Assembly (NCBI GenBank): GCA_027858615.1
Contig: JAQICJ010000294.1
Coordinates: 1-33,713, forward strand
Direction: 5' to 3'
Length of the DNA stretch: 33,713 bases
DNA from: Deltaproteobacteria bacterium
Lineage (GTDB): Bacteria; Myxococcota_A; Polyangia; HGW-17
The position numbers were made by a program, and so were the translations under genes. How positions within the stretch are numbered: position 1 is the stretch's first letter; the number at the start of each line of letters is the position of its first letter. Shown in pieces: positions 1-7,874 of the stretch. The notes beneath the pieces are model-generated. The model made no database searches. It was not told where the DNA came from and was given only the letters and a program-made list of their open reading frames with translations.

Positions 1-70
1 TGTAAGTTCTCAATTCAAAAGATGAAAAATTGTGTATCAAGTTCTTCGGGATTTTTTTGCAATTATTTTA

Positions 71-98
71 TTGACAATATTTTAATAGGCAGTATTTA
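71..98 (+). promoter_or_regulatory. Sigma-70-type promoter for tRNA-Trp/secE/nusG transcript
   Basis: A perfect -35 box TTGACA lies at 71-76 and a -10-like TATTTA at 93-98, with a 16-base spacer. The predicted start falls near 105, a few bases before the tRNA at 112. No other strong promoter is seen before rpoB, so it may drive the tRNA and the secE-nusG-rplKAJL genes together. Bases 1-70 hold no recognisable gene. Confidence 0.7.
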
Positions 99-111
99 AC
101 ATCACCTGCGT

Positions 112-185
112 AGGGCAGTAGCTCTAATTGGTAGAGCGGCGGTCTCCAAAACCGCATGCTGGGGGTTCGAATCCCTCCTGCCCTG
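112..185 (+). tRNA. trnW: tRNA-Trp (anticodon CCA)
   Basis: A full cloverleaf can be drawn by hand. The acceptor stem is AGGGCAG (112-118) with CTGCCCT (178-184). The D stem is GCTC (121-124) with GAGC (134-137). The anticodon stem is GCGGT/ACCGC with loop 144-150 and anticodon CCA at 146-148. The T stem is 161-165/173-177 with loop TTCGAAT, and the discriminator base is G185. The 3' CCA is not encoded. tRNA-Trp directly before secE-nusG is a classic bacterial arrangement. The CCA anticodon reads UGG, so this tRNA gives no sign that UGA is read as Trp. Confidence 0.97.
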
Positions 186-204
186 CCGAGTTTAAGGATT
201 GATT

Positions 205-564
205 ATGGGTAATCGTAAATATGTTCATCTCACATTCATGATAGCAACGGTTATTTTTGCCTGGGTTTTTATTCAGGCAACCGGAGTCATCTGGTCATAT
301 TTTGCCAGACCAAACAGACTTATGGTTAACCTTGTCTGAATTGGATTAGGATTTATTCTGGTTGGTTCCCAGTGGATCAACAAAGAAAAATTCCATAGAA
401 TCAGTACTATTATAAATGAGTTGAAGCGAGTTACTTGGCCCACTAAAAAAGAAACCAAGACAGCAACTTATGTTGTGATTGTTACAGTGTTCATTGCCTC
501 CATAATCATGTTTTCCTTCGACTGGTTCTGGTCTTGGGTGACCAGTAAAATTCTCACCAGTTAA
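205..564 (+). CDS. secE: Preprotein translocase subunit SecE, interrupted by an in-frame TGA
   Basis: SecE clamps SecY in the protein-conducting channel of the inner membrane. The frame opens at ATG 205, six bases after AAGGA, and runs to TAA 562-564 (119 codons), but codon 45 (337-339) is TGA. Both sides read as SecE in the same frame. Upstream are a hydrophobic segment (about residues 10-32) and the start of a second. Downstream are the rest of that second segment, the conserved amphipathic motif INELKRVTWPTKKET and the final membrane helix. The plan is the three-helix, E. coli-like SecE. The essential C-terminal part lies after the TGA, with no ATG start for it nearby. Possible readings are a base error, a real nonsense mutation, readthrough or recoding. 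Position before nusG supports identity. Confidence 0.85.
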
Positions 565-582
565 ATTTAGAGGAGATTCCCA

Positions 583-1113
583 ATGGCTAAAAAATGGTAT
601 GTCGTTCATACCTATACACAAGCGGAAGATGCTGTAAAGACAGCACTGGAAAAGAAGATCAAAGCCGAGGGTGTTTCTGAACTGTTTGAAGAGATTCTCA
701 TTCCCCGAGAGAAAATCATTGATAATAAGAAGAAGGGGAAAAATAAAATCACAGAAAGAAAATTTTTCAGTGGTTATATTTTTGTAAAAATGGAAATGGA
801 TGACAGAGCATGGCATATAGTTAAAGCCATTCCCAAAGTTACAGGTTTTCTTGGAGGAAAAAATCCCACTCCTCTGCCAGAAAGCGAAATAGTTGGAATT
901 CAAGCCCAGATAGCTGAAGGCAAGTCAAAACCAAGGCCTAAAATCATATTCACCGAAGGTGAAAAAGTCAGAGTTAAAGAAGGTCCTTTCAGCAACTTTG
1001 AGGGTATTGTCGAAGAAGTTAAACCGGACAAACAGAAACTCAGAGTTCTTGTTTCTATATTTGGAAGAGCTACACCTGTAGAGCTTGACTATACACAGGT
1101 GGAAAAAACATAA
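583..1113 (+). CDS. nusG: Transcription termination/antitermination factor NusG
   Basis: NusG binds the RNA polymerase clamp, suppresses pausing, and links polymerase to Rho or to ribosomal protein S10. The 176-residue product begins with the typical [13 protein letters not shown] of the NGN domain, has the [10 protein letters not shown] strand and FLGG segment around residues 63-93, and ends with a KOW domain ([16 protein letters not shown], about residues 125-140). Length matches the family. A ribosome binding site (AGGAG) precedes ATG 583. It lies 18 bases after secE and 19 bases before rplK, the usual order. No Aar-type insertion is seen between the NGN and KOW domains. Confidence 0.98.
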   Translation: MAKKWYVVHTYTQAEDAVKTALEKKIKAEGVSELFEEILIPREKIIDNKKKGKNKITERKFFSGYIFVKMEMDDRAWHIVKAIPKVTGFLGGKNPTPLPESEIVGIQAQIAEGKSKPRPKIIFTEGEKVRVKEGPFSNFEGIVEEVKPDKQKLRVLVSIFGRATPVELDYTQVEKT

Positions 1114-1132
1114 AGAACATTTAGGTGTAGAG

Positions 1133-1555
1133 ATGAAAAAAGTTATTGGACTTATCAAATTACAATTACCGGCAGCCAAAGCAACACCTGCTCCACCAGT
1201 AGGTCCCGCTCTGGGCCAGCACGGAGTAAATATTCCCGCGTTCTGCAAGGCATTTAATGCCAGAACATCAAAAGACGATGGAATGATTATTCCTGTGGAA
1301 ATCACAGTTTTTGCTGATCGGTCATTTTCTTTTATTACTAAAACTCCTCCCGCTTCAATTCTACTTTTAAAAGCCGCAGGTCTTGAAAAAGGATCGGGAG
1401 AACCCAATAAAAACAAGGTTGGCAACGTAACCCTTGATCAGGTTAAAGAAATTGCCAACACCAAGATGGTAGATCTGAACACCAATAAAATGGAATCAGC
1501 TATTAAAATCATCAAGGGTTCTGCACGTTCCATGGGAATTATAGTGAAGGAGTAA
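1133..1555 (+). CDS. rplK: 50S ribosomal protein L11
   Basis: L11 binds the GTPase-associated region of 23S rRNA at the base of the L12 stalk and takes part in factor binding and the stringent response. The product is 140 residues, near the E. coli length of 142. The N-terminal domain carries the proline-rich [20 protein letters not shown] segment, and the C-terminal RNA-binding domain ends [12 protein letters not shown]. The frame extends upstream into nusG, but ATG 1133, preceded by TAGGTG, gives the standard N-terminus [14 protein letters not shown]. It is followed by a weak hairpin and then rplA. Confidence 0.97.
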   Translation: MKKVIGLIKLQLPAAKATPAPPVGPALGQHGVNIPAFCKAFNARTSKDDGMIIPVEITVFADRSFSFITKTPPASILLLKAAGLEKGSGEPNKNKVGNVTLDQVKEIANTKMVDLNTNKMESAIKIIKGSARSMGIIVKE

Positions 1556-1564
1556 TAATTTCAC

Positions 1565-1586
1565 ACCTTCTTAAGGAAGGTTTTTT
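1565..1586 (+). terminator. Weak hairpin plus T-run between rplK and rplA
   Basis: ACCTTC (1565-1570) pairs with GAAGGT (1576-1581) around a five-base loop, and T continues to 1586. The stem is only six pairs with modest GC, so partial termination or pausing is more likely than a stop. It could lower rplA relative to rplK or mark a processing site. The remaining bases up to rplA (1587-1638) show no gene. Confidence 0.4.
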
Positions 1587-1638
1587 ACCACATCGTATTT
1601 TAGTGACGTTGTGGGAGGTTTTAACCGAAAGAGGAATT

Positions 1639-2349
1639 ATGGCCAAACACGGAAAAAATTATAATAAAAAAATGGAGATGCTTGACCGCCGTCAACGTTA
1701 TGAAATCGATGACGCAGTCAAACTTCTAAAACAAGTTAGTTATACCAAATTTGACTCATCGGTTGACTTTGCTATAAATCTTGGAGTAAATCCACGTCAC
1801 GCAGATCAAATGGTAAGGGGCACGGTATCATTACCTCATGGTACAGGCAAGGAAGTAAAAGTTCTTGTTTTCGCCAAGGGAGAAAAGGCTATTGAAGCCA
1901 AAGAAGCCGGAGCTGACTTTGTTGGAGCTGAAGATCTGGTCGAAAAGATCAAAGAAGAAAACTGGGTTGATTTCGATAAAGCCGTTGCTACTCCCGATAT
2001 GATGAGAGTAGTCGGCAAAATCGGACGTATTTTGGGAACCAGGGGACTAATGCCCAATCCCAAGGTAGGAACAGTTACCTTTGATGTTGGTCAGACAGTC
2101 AAAGACCTTAAAAAAGGCAAAATTGATTTCAGAGTAGAAAAAGCTGGAATCATTCATGTGGCTGTTGGCAAGATCTCTTTTGATGAAAAGCAACTCAGAG
2201 AAAATATTCTGGCTGTAGTGGATATTCTCAAGAAAATGAGACCTGCTACTGCAAAAGGTGTTTATTTCAAGAGTATGACCATCAGTCCCACTATGGGTCC
2301 AGGAATCAAGCTGGATATTCCAAAAGTACTTCTTGCCCTTCTTGATTAG
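1639..2349 (+). CDS. rplA: 50S ribosomal protein L1
   Basis: L1 forms the mobile stalk at the E site and in many bacteria represses its own operon by binding mRNA. The 236-residue product (E. coli 234) contains the family signature [18 protein letters not shown] around residues 126-145 and the C-terminal segment [13 protein letters not shown] 1639 is chosen over an upstream GTG/ATG at 1603 because GAGGAA sits just before it and MAKHGKNY is a normal L1 start. The stop at 2349 is only 11 bases before rplJ. Confidence 0.97.
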   Translation: MAKHGKNYNKKMEMLDRRQRYEIDDAVKLLKQVSYTKFDSSVDFAINLGVNPRHADQMVRGTVSLPHGTGKEVKVLVFAKGEKAIEAKEAGADFVGAEDLVEKIKEENWVDFDKAVATPDMMRVVGKIGRILGTRGLMPNPKVGTVTFDVGQTVKDLKKGKIDFRVEKAGIIHVAVGKISFDEKQLRENILAVVDILKKMRPATAKGVYFKSMTISPTMGPGIKLDIPKVLLALLD

Positions 2350-2360
2350 TGAGGTTTGAC

Positions 2361-2879
2361 ATGAATAGAGTAGAAAAAACAAAAGCAATTGAAGAATTAA
2401 GAGAAATTGCTGCAAAAGCACAATCGTTTGTTCTGGTCGATTTCAGCGGAGTCACCGTAGAACAGATCAACAAGGTTAGAAGAGATTTTGAAGCCAATGA
2501 TTGTGAATATAAAGTAGTAAAAAACACCCTTTTCTCAAAAGCCCTGGCTGATACAGATGCTCAAGTAATTACAGAATTGCTCAAAGGGCCTGTAGCCATA
2601 GCCTGGTCTTTTGAAGAACCAGCCCCACCGGCAAAGATTGCAGTCAAGTATCAAAAAGAGATCAAAAAGTTTGATATTATTGGTGGGTACATGGAAGGCG
2701 AGCTTCTGGACAAAGAAGGTGTCAGCCATCTTTCAAAGATGCCTTCAAAACCGGAACTGCAAAGCAAATTGCTAGCTACAATGCTTGCTGTACCACAGAA
2801 TATGATGAGACTCATGGAAGCAGCTCCCAAAAAGTTCCTGATGTTACTTCAGGCTAAGCAGGAAGCTGATAAAGAATAA
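2361..2879 (+). CDS. rplJ: 50S ribosomal protein L10
   Basis: L10 (P0) anchors L12 dimers to the ribosomal stalk. The 172-residue product starts MNRVEKTKAIEELRE and has the FVLVDFSGVTVEQINKVRR segment, the NTLFSKAL motif, and a C-terminal helix (about residues 130-170) that would carry the L12 dimers. ATG 2361 follows GAGG at 2351-2354. The upstream in-frame GTG at 2349 overlaps the rplA stop and lacks a ribosome binding site. Only 11 bases separate it from rplA, so the usual long L10-binding leader is not present here. Confidence 0.96.
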   Translation: MNRVEKTKAIEELREIAAKAQSFVLVDFSGVTVEQINKVRRDFEANDCEYKVVKNTLFSKALADTDAQVITELLKGPVAIAWSFEEPAPPAKIAVKYQKEIKKFDIIGGYMEGELLDKEGVSHLSKMPSKPELQSKLLATMLAVPQNMMRLMEAAPKKFLMLLQAKQEADKE

Positions 2880-2921
2880 CCAAAAACGGCATAATTTCTA
2901 TATATTTTTTAGGAGGATAAA

Positions 2922-3302
2922 ATGGCAGTAACAAAAGAACAAGTAATCGATTATCTCAGTAATATGACAGTCATGGATATGGCTGATCTGGTCAAGGAAC
3001 TGGAAGAAAAATGGGGAGTTGAAGCAGCTCCTGCAGTAATGGCCGGTGCAATGCCCGCCGCTGCTGATGATGGTGGAGAAGAAGAAGAAGAGCAGACTGA
3101 ATTTGATGTAGTTATCAAAGAAGTCGGCAAAAAGAAAATCAAAGTTATCAAAGCTATCCGTCAAATGACAAGTCTCGGCCTCAAAGAAGCCAAAAACATG
3201 GCTTCTGCTGATTCCGTGGTTAAAAGTGGAATCGCCAAAGAAGACGCTGAAAAGGCCAAAAAAGTACTTGAGGAGGCTGGCGCTACTGTAGAGCTTAAAT
3301 AA
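2922..3302 (+). CDS. rplL: 50S ribosomal protein L7/L12
   Basis: L12 is the multicopy stalk protein that recruits translation factors. The 126-residue product has an N-terminal dimerisation domain (residues 1-35), a short Ala/Glu hinge (MPAAADDGGEEEEEQ) and the C-terminal factor-binding domain from about residue 55. The strict IKAIR...LGLKEAK core is kept. The following segment reads MASADSVVKSGIAKEDA, where most families have a Val-Glu/Asp-x-x-Pro stretch, so the usual proline is missing. AGGAGG precedes the start. It is followed by an attenuator-like region before rpoB, as in many bacteria. Confidence 0.97.
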   Translation: MAVTKEQVIDYLSNMTVMDMADLVKELEEKWGVEAAPAVMAGAMPAAADDGGEEEEEQTEFDVVIKEVGKKKIKVIKAIRQMTSLGLKEAKNMASADSVVKSGIAKEDAEKAKKVLEEAGATVELK

Positions 3303-3311
3303 CTCCATTTT

Positions 3312-3332
3312 AAACATATTTGTATGTTTTTT
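3312..3332 (+). promoter_or_regulatory. Attenuator-like hairpin after rplL
   Basis: AAACATA (3312-3318) pairs with TATGTTT (3323-3329) around TTTG, followed by three more T. The seven-pair stem is AU-rich and would be a weak terminator. The rplL-rpoB gap is the place where other bacteria reduce transcription from the high ribosomal level to the polymerase level, so partial termination is a reasonable inference. Confidence 0.4.
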
Positions 3333-3359
3333 GAGAAAGAAGGAAATAGATATACTCGA

Positions 3360-3386
3360 CAGGGTTAATATACCCTGATCGGGTAT
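3360..3386 (+). promoter_or_regulatory. Two mutually exclusive hairpins in the rpoB leader
   Basis: CAGGGT (3360-3365) can pair with ACCCTG (3372-3377). The same ACCC block can instead pair as ATACCC (3370-3375) with GGGTAT (3381-3386). The two stems share bases 3372-3375 and cannot coexist. A short T-run (3392-3396) follows the second. This looks like a small switch or attenuator between rplL and rpoB. No ligand or protein can be named from sequence. Confidence 0.4.
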
Positions 3387-3420
3387 GTCTATTTTTGTTA
3401 ATTACATTCAGGAGTTGCCA

Positions 3421-6400
3421 ATGTCCTCTCTGGTTCAACTAAATAGCCGTTTCAGAAAATCCTTCAGCAAATTTAACATACCCGTTAATGTCCCAAACCT
3501 GATAAAATTTCAGATTGACTCTTACAACAAGTTTTTACAGGGGAAGATCGATGCGGAAATCAGAAGAAACGATATTGGACTGCAAAATGTTTTCCAATCT
3601 GTTTTTCCTATTTCCGATTATCAGGGAACATCATCACTTGAATTTGTACAATACAGAATAGAAAAACCAAAATACGATGTGGAAGAGTGCAGACAACGGG
3701 GTCTTTCATACGAAGCCACAGTCAGAGTTACAATCAGGTTGATCATTTATGATAAACCTGTTGATGAAGAATCTGAAGATGAAACCAGGGAAATAAGGGA
3801 CTTTAAGGAAGAAGAAGTATTCTTCGGCACCATACCACTTATTACTTCCAATGGTACCTTTATGATCAATGGTGTTGAACGGGTTGTTGTAAGTCAGTTG
3901 CATCGTTCATCAGGTATCTTTTTCAAACATGATAAAGGCAAAAAACATGCCCGCAGAAAATTGATTTATTCTGCTCGGGTAATACCAACCAGAGGTTCCT
4001 GGTTGGATTTTGAGTTTGATGCTAAAGATATTCTTCATGTACGAATAGACCGTCGCAAAAAAATGCATGCTTCCGTTTTGTTGCGTGCTTTTGGTATGAC
4101 TACTGAGGAAATTCTCAACAGTTTCTATTTTGCCGAAACAATTTCTCCTTTGGAAGAAGATGGTTATTGGCAAAAAGAAGTTGATTTCGAGAAATTGGAA
4201 AAGTTCAGTCTCAGTCACGATATTATAACTGTAGATACCAAAGAAAAGATTGTCAGTCGTCGTAAAAAGCTGGGTAAATCTAGAATCAGAAAGATTAAGA
4301 AAAGCGGAGCAAAAAAACACCTTATAGAAGATGGTTATCTGCTGGGCAAAGAAAAATATAACAAAAAAGTTCTGGCAGAAGATGTTTTCGATCCTGAAAC
4401 CGGTGAGGTAATTGCTCTTTGCAACAAGGGTCTTAACAAAACAATTCTCAAAAAAATCCGCAAGGCCGGAATCAAATCATTTAAAACTCTTTTCATTGAC
4501 AATCGTAATGTTCACGATCATTTCCAGAAAACTGTAAAACTCGACAAAGTAAGTACTCAGGAAGAAGCCTATCTGGAAATTTACAAAAGATTGAGACCAG
4601 GCGAGCCTCCCACAGTAGATACAGCCAGAAAGTATTTTGAACACATGTTTTTCAATCCGGATCGCTATGATCTGAGTCCTGTGGGACGGTTGAAAATTAA
4701 TTACAAGTTCAAGTATGAAGATCGCGACAATACTGAAACCACAGTTATCCAGAAAAGGGATATTGTGGAAACTGTAAGATACCTGCTGAATCTAAAGGAA
4801 GGAAAAGGCAAAGTCGACGATATTGACCATCTGGGCAACAGAAGGCTGAGAGCTGTCGGTGAACTCCTTGAAGATACCTACAGAAAGGGTCTGGAAAGAC
4901 TCAAAAGATCCGTGCGGGAAAGAATGGCAACTTCCAGTGAAATGGAAACCTCGATGCCTCACGATTTAATCAATTCGAGGCCTGTAGCTTCCGCTGTCAG
5001 AGAGTATTTTTCTTCAAGCCAGTTATCCCAGTTCATGGATCAAACCAATCCTATTTCTGAAATAACCCACAAAAGAAGACTTTCAGCGCTTGGACCCGGT
5101 GGTCTGACCAGGGAAAGAGCAGGATTTGATGTCAGGGATGTTCATCCAACCCATTACGGAAGAATTTGTCCCATTGAAACTCCTGAAGGTCCAAATATTG
5201 GTTTGATTGCTTCCCTTGCATCTCATGCCAGGATCAATGAATACGGCTTTATTGAAACCCCTTATCGTAAGGTTAAAGATAAAGTAGTAAATAACGATAT
5301 CAGAACCATAAAATACTACAGTGCTTTGCAGGAAGAAGAAGAAAAAATAACTGAAGCAACTGTAAATATGGATTCCGAAAACAGGATCATTGATGATTTC
5401 GTTTCGGTGAGAACCGACGGAGAGACAGTCAACGTTCCCAGTGAAAAAGTAACACTAATGGATGTAGCTCCTGAACAACTGGTCAGTGTAGCCGCTTCCA
5501 TGATTCCCTTTCTTGAACATGATGATGCCAACCGTGCTCTCATGGGAGCTAATATGCAGCGCCAGGCTGTTCCTCTCATGATTTCCAGATCACCGCTGGT
5601 AGCCACCAAACTTGAACCTAATGTTGCCAGAGATTCTGGAGTAACTCTGGTTGCAAGGAATCCCGGTGTTGTTGTCAAGGTTAACGGTCGCCGCATAGTA
5701 GTTAAAAGAGATGTGGAAGGGGATATTGAAAAAACAAGTCTTAAACCAGATATCTACACTCTTACCAAGTTCAGAAGAACCAATCAAAATACCTGTTTCA
5801 ACCAGAAACCCATAGTAAATGAAGGCGACAGGGTTCGAAAGGGAGATGTTATTGCTGATGGTCCCTCCACCGAATGTGGAGAATTGGCCTTGGGTAAAAA
5901 CATCATGGTAGCATTCATGCCCTGGTCCGGGTACAACTTTGAGGACTCCATTCTGGTCAATGAAAACTTGGTCAAGGATGACGTTTTTACTTCAATCCAT
6001 ATTGAAGAATATGAATGTGACGCCAAAGAAACCAAGTTGGGTCCCGAAGAGATCACTGCCGATATTCCCAATGTCAGCGAGCGTGCTTTACGCAATATCG
6101 ATGAAAGTGGAATAGTCAGGGTTGGCGCCGAAGTAAAATCAGGCGATATTCTGGTTGGCAAGGTAACTCCCAAGGGTGAAACTCAGTTGACTCCAGAAGA
6201 AAAGCTCCTTAAAGCGATTTTCGGTGAAAAAGCGGGAGATGTCAAAGACAGTTCTCTGCGTGTTTCACCAGGAACAGAAGGAATTGTCATTGGTGCCAAA
6301 ATCTTTTCCCGTCGTGGTCAGGATAAATCACCCCGTGCTCTGGATATTGAAGATGTCGAACGTGAAGATCTCCTCAAGGATCAGACAGATGAAATAAGAA

Positions 6401-7650
6401 TCATCTCAGACAGTTTCTATTCCAGAATCAAGAAATTGCTGGTTGGTAGAATTACTGGTTCCCGCTTGATCGATGATTCCAGAAAAGTACTTCTTCCCAA
6501 GGGGATTACCATTAAGGAAGACAGTCTTGATTCCGTGTCCCAGCGATATTGGAAAGATATTCAAATAAAAGACAGCAACGGAATTATCGAACAGAAAATC
6601 GATAATCTTTCCAAAAAACTCGATCAGAACATCAAGGAAATAGAAACTTCCTATCGGGAACGAATTGAAAGAATTACCAAGAGCGATGAACTCAACACCG
6701 GAGTTCTGAAAAAGGTAAAAGTTTATCTTGCCATTAAACGCAAATTGTCAGTTGGTGACAAAATGGCCGGACGCCATGGTAACAAGGGTGTTATTTCCAG
6801 AATTCTCCCTCAGGAGGATATGCCTTACATGGAGGATGGAACTCCTGTTGATATAGTTTTGAATCCCCTGGGTGTTCCTTCCCGTATGAATGTTGGTCAG
6901 ATTCTTGAAACCCATCTGGGATTGGCTGCTCATGAATTGGGACGTCAGGTCTCCGAATATATGGAGAGCAAAGATTGGGAAGCAGAAGTAGCCCGTTACC
7001 AACTTAAAAAGATCTATAATTCTGAAAAAGCCAATCGTTTTCTGGAACTGGCAACTGATGAAGAAGTAAAATTGTGGTCCAGAAAAGTAAAAGAGGGAAT
7101 TCATATTTTTACTCCTGTATTTGAAGGAATTGAAGAAAAGGAAATCAAGGATTTTCTTACTATGGCCGGCAAGGATACTTCCGGACAAATGATTCTTTTC
7201 GACGGCAGAACAGGGGAAGCTTTCCATCGTCCTGTAACCGTCGGTATCATGTATATGCTCAAGTTGCATCATCTGGTTGATGACAAGATTCATGCCCGCT
7301 CCACTGGCCCTTATGCTCTGGTTACCCAGCAGCCACTTGGTGGTAAAGCTCAATTTGGTGGACAGAGACTTGGCGAAATGGAAGTCTGGGCTATTGAAGC
7401 CTACGGTGCAGCCTATTCTCTTCAGGAATTCCTCACGGTCAAATCTGATGATGTAGCTGGCAGAACCAGGATGTTCGAGTCCATTGTCAAAGGTGAAAAC
7501 AAATTGAATGCAGGTTTGCCTGAAGCCTTCAATGTTCTCCTCAAAGAACTGCAAAGTTTGTGTCTCAATATTGAAACCCTTTCTCTTGATGAGAGCAATC
7601 AGGGCGATTATTCCATGATTACATCCATGAAAGACGGGGTTCTGTTCTAA
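3421..7650 (+). CDS. rpoB: DNA-directed RNA polymerase subunit beta
   Basis: RpoB forms one jaw of the polymerase active-site cleft and the rifampicin pocket. The product is 1409 residues. The rifampicin cluster [13 protein letters not shown] lies at residues 532-544, followed by H550 and S555, matching the sensitive E. coli residues H526 and S531. D540 matches D516. The [17 protein letters not shown] segment, the [21 protein letters not shown] motif and the C-terminal [18 protein letters not shown] motif are all present. ATG 3421 follows AGGAG with good spacing. An upstream in-frame ATG (3385) falls in the leader hairpin and lacks a convincing ribosome binding site. Confidence 0.98.
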   Translation: MSSLVQLNSRFRKSFSKFNIPVNVPNLIKFQIDSYNKFLQGKIDAEIRRNDIGLQNVFQSVFPISDYQGTSSLEFVQYRIEKPKYDVEECRQRGLSYEATVRVTIRLIIYDKPVDEESEDETREIRDFKEEEVFFGTIPLITSNGTFMINGVERVVVSQLHRSSGIFFKHDKGKKHARRKLIYSARVIPTRGSWLDFEFDAKDILHVRIDRRKKMHASVLLRAFGMTTEEILNSFYFAETISPLEEDGYWQKEVDFEKLEKFSLSHDIITVDTKEKIVSRRKKLGKSRIRKIKKSGAKKHLIEDGYLLGKEKYNKKVLAEDVFDPETGEVIALCNKGLNKTILKKIRKAGIKSFKTLFIDNRNVHDHFQKTVKLDKVSTQEEAYLEIYKRLRPGEPPTVDTARKYFEHMFFNPDRYDLSPVGRLKINYKFKYEDRDNTETTVIQKRDIVETVRYLLNLKEGKGKVDDIDHLGNRRLRAVGELLEDTYRKGLERLKRSVRERMATSSEMETSMPHDLINSRPVASAVREYFSSSQLSQFMDQTNPISEITHKRRLSALGPGGLTRERAGFDVRDVHPTHYGRICPIETPEGPNIGLIASLASHARINEYGFIETPYRKVKDKVVNNDIRTIKYYSALQEEEEKITEATVNMDSENRIIDDFVSVRTDGETVNVPSEKVTLMDVAPEQLVSVAASMIPFLEHDDANRALMGANMQRQAVPLMISRSPLVATKLEPNVARDSGVTLVARNPGVVVKVNGRRIVVKRDVEGDIEKTSLKPDIYTLTKFRRTNQNTCFNQKPIVNEGDRVRKGDVIADGPSTECGELALGKNIMVAFMPWSGYNFEDSILVNENLVKDDVFTSIHIEEYECDAKETKLGPEEITADIPNVSERALRNIDESGIVRVGAEVKSGDILVGKVTPKGETQLTPEEKLLKAIFGEKAGDVKDSSLRVSPGTEGIVIGAKIFSRRGQDKSPRALDIEDVEREDLLKDQTDEIRIISDSFYSRIKKLLVGRITGSRLIDDSRKVLLPKGITIKEDSLDSVSQRYWKDIQIKDSNGIIEQKIDNLSKKLDQNIKEIETSYRERIERITKSDELNTGVLKKVKVYLAIKRKLSVGDKMAGRHGNKGVISRILPQEDMPYMEDGTPVDIVLNPLGVPSRMNVGQILETHLGLAAHELGRQVSEYMESKDWEAEVARYQLKKIYNSEKANRFLELATDEEVKLWSRKVKEGIHIFTPVFEGIEEKEIKDFLTMAGKDTSGQMILFDGRTGEAFHRPVTVGIMYMLKLHHLVDDKIHARSTGPYALVTQQPLGGKAQFGGQRLGEMEVWAIEAYGAAYSLQEFLTVKSDDVAGRTRMFESIVKGENKLNAGLPEAFNVLLKELQSLCLNIETLSLDESNQGDYSMITSMKDGVLF

Positions 7651-7874
7651 AACTGAAGTCATAATCAGTTTAGACTCAATCAGGAGTTTAAATTATCTGA
7701 TTTCCTTTCAGGTGTTGGAACAGATAATTATTTCGGAGTCGGCAGATCAATTAATTTTCTGTCAACTCAGTTTAATCATGAGCAGAAGTTTAAGCCTCGT
7801 CATGATCATTTATAACATTATAAAGTTAATTAGCCTGATTCAATCAGGTAAAAGCATATTTGGAGAAGTTTCCC
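7651..7874 (+). other. 224-base rpoB-rpoC spacer with an inverted repeat next to the rpoC start
   Basis: No gene is supported here; a short frame through the spacer lacks a ribosome binding site and homology. The perfect inverted repeat CCTGAT (7834-7839) / ATCAGG (7843-7848) with a three-base loop ends 12 bases before GGAG of the rpoC ribosome binding site. It could affect rpoC translation or be a processing site. No good promoter was found. Confidence 0.45.

Noticed and set aside
205-564. Genome-wide reassignment of TGA to Trp or Gly
   Set aside because: Six genes in the window end in TGA at the expected C-terminus, no other gene carries an internal TGA, and the only tRNA seen reads UGG.
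1587-1638. L1-binding site upstream of rplA (GTGAC and TGGGAGG)
   Set aside because: The sequence words recall L1 target loops, but the two strands cannot be joined by a stable stem on either side.
6748-7662. 304-residue frame on the - strand inside rpoB
   Set aside because: Antisense shadow of the most conserved part of rpoB.
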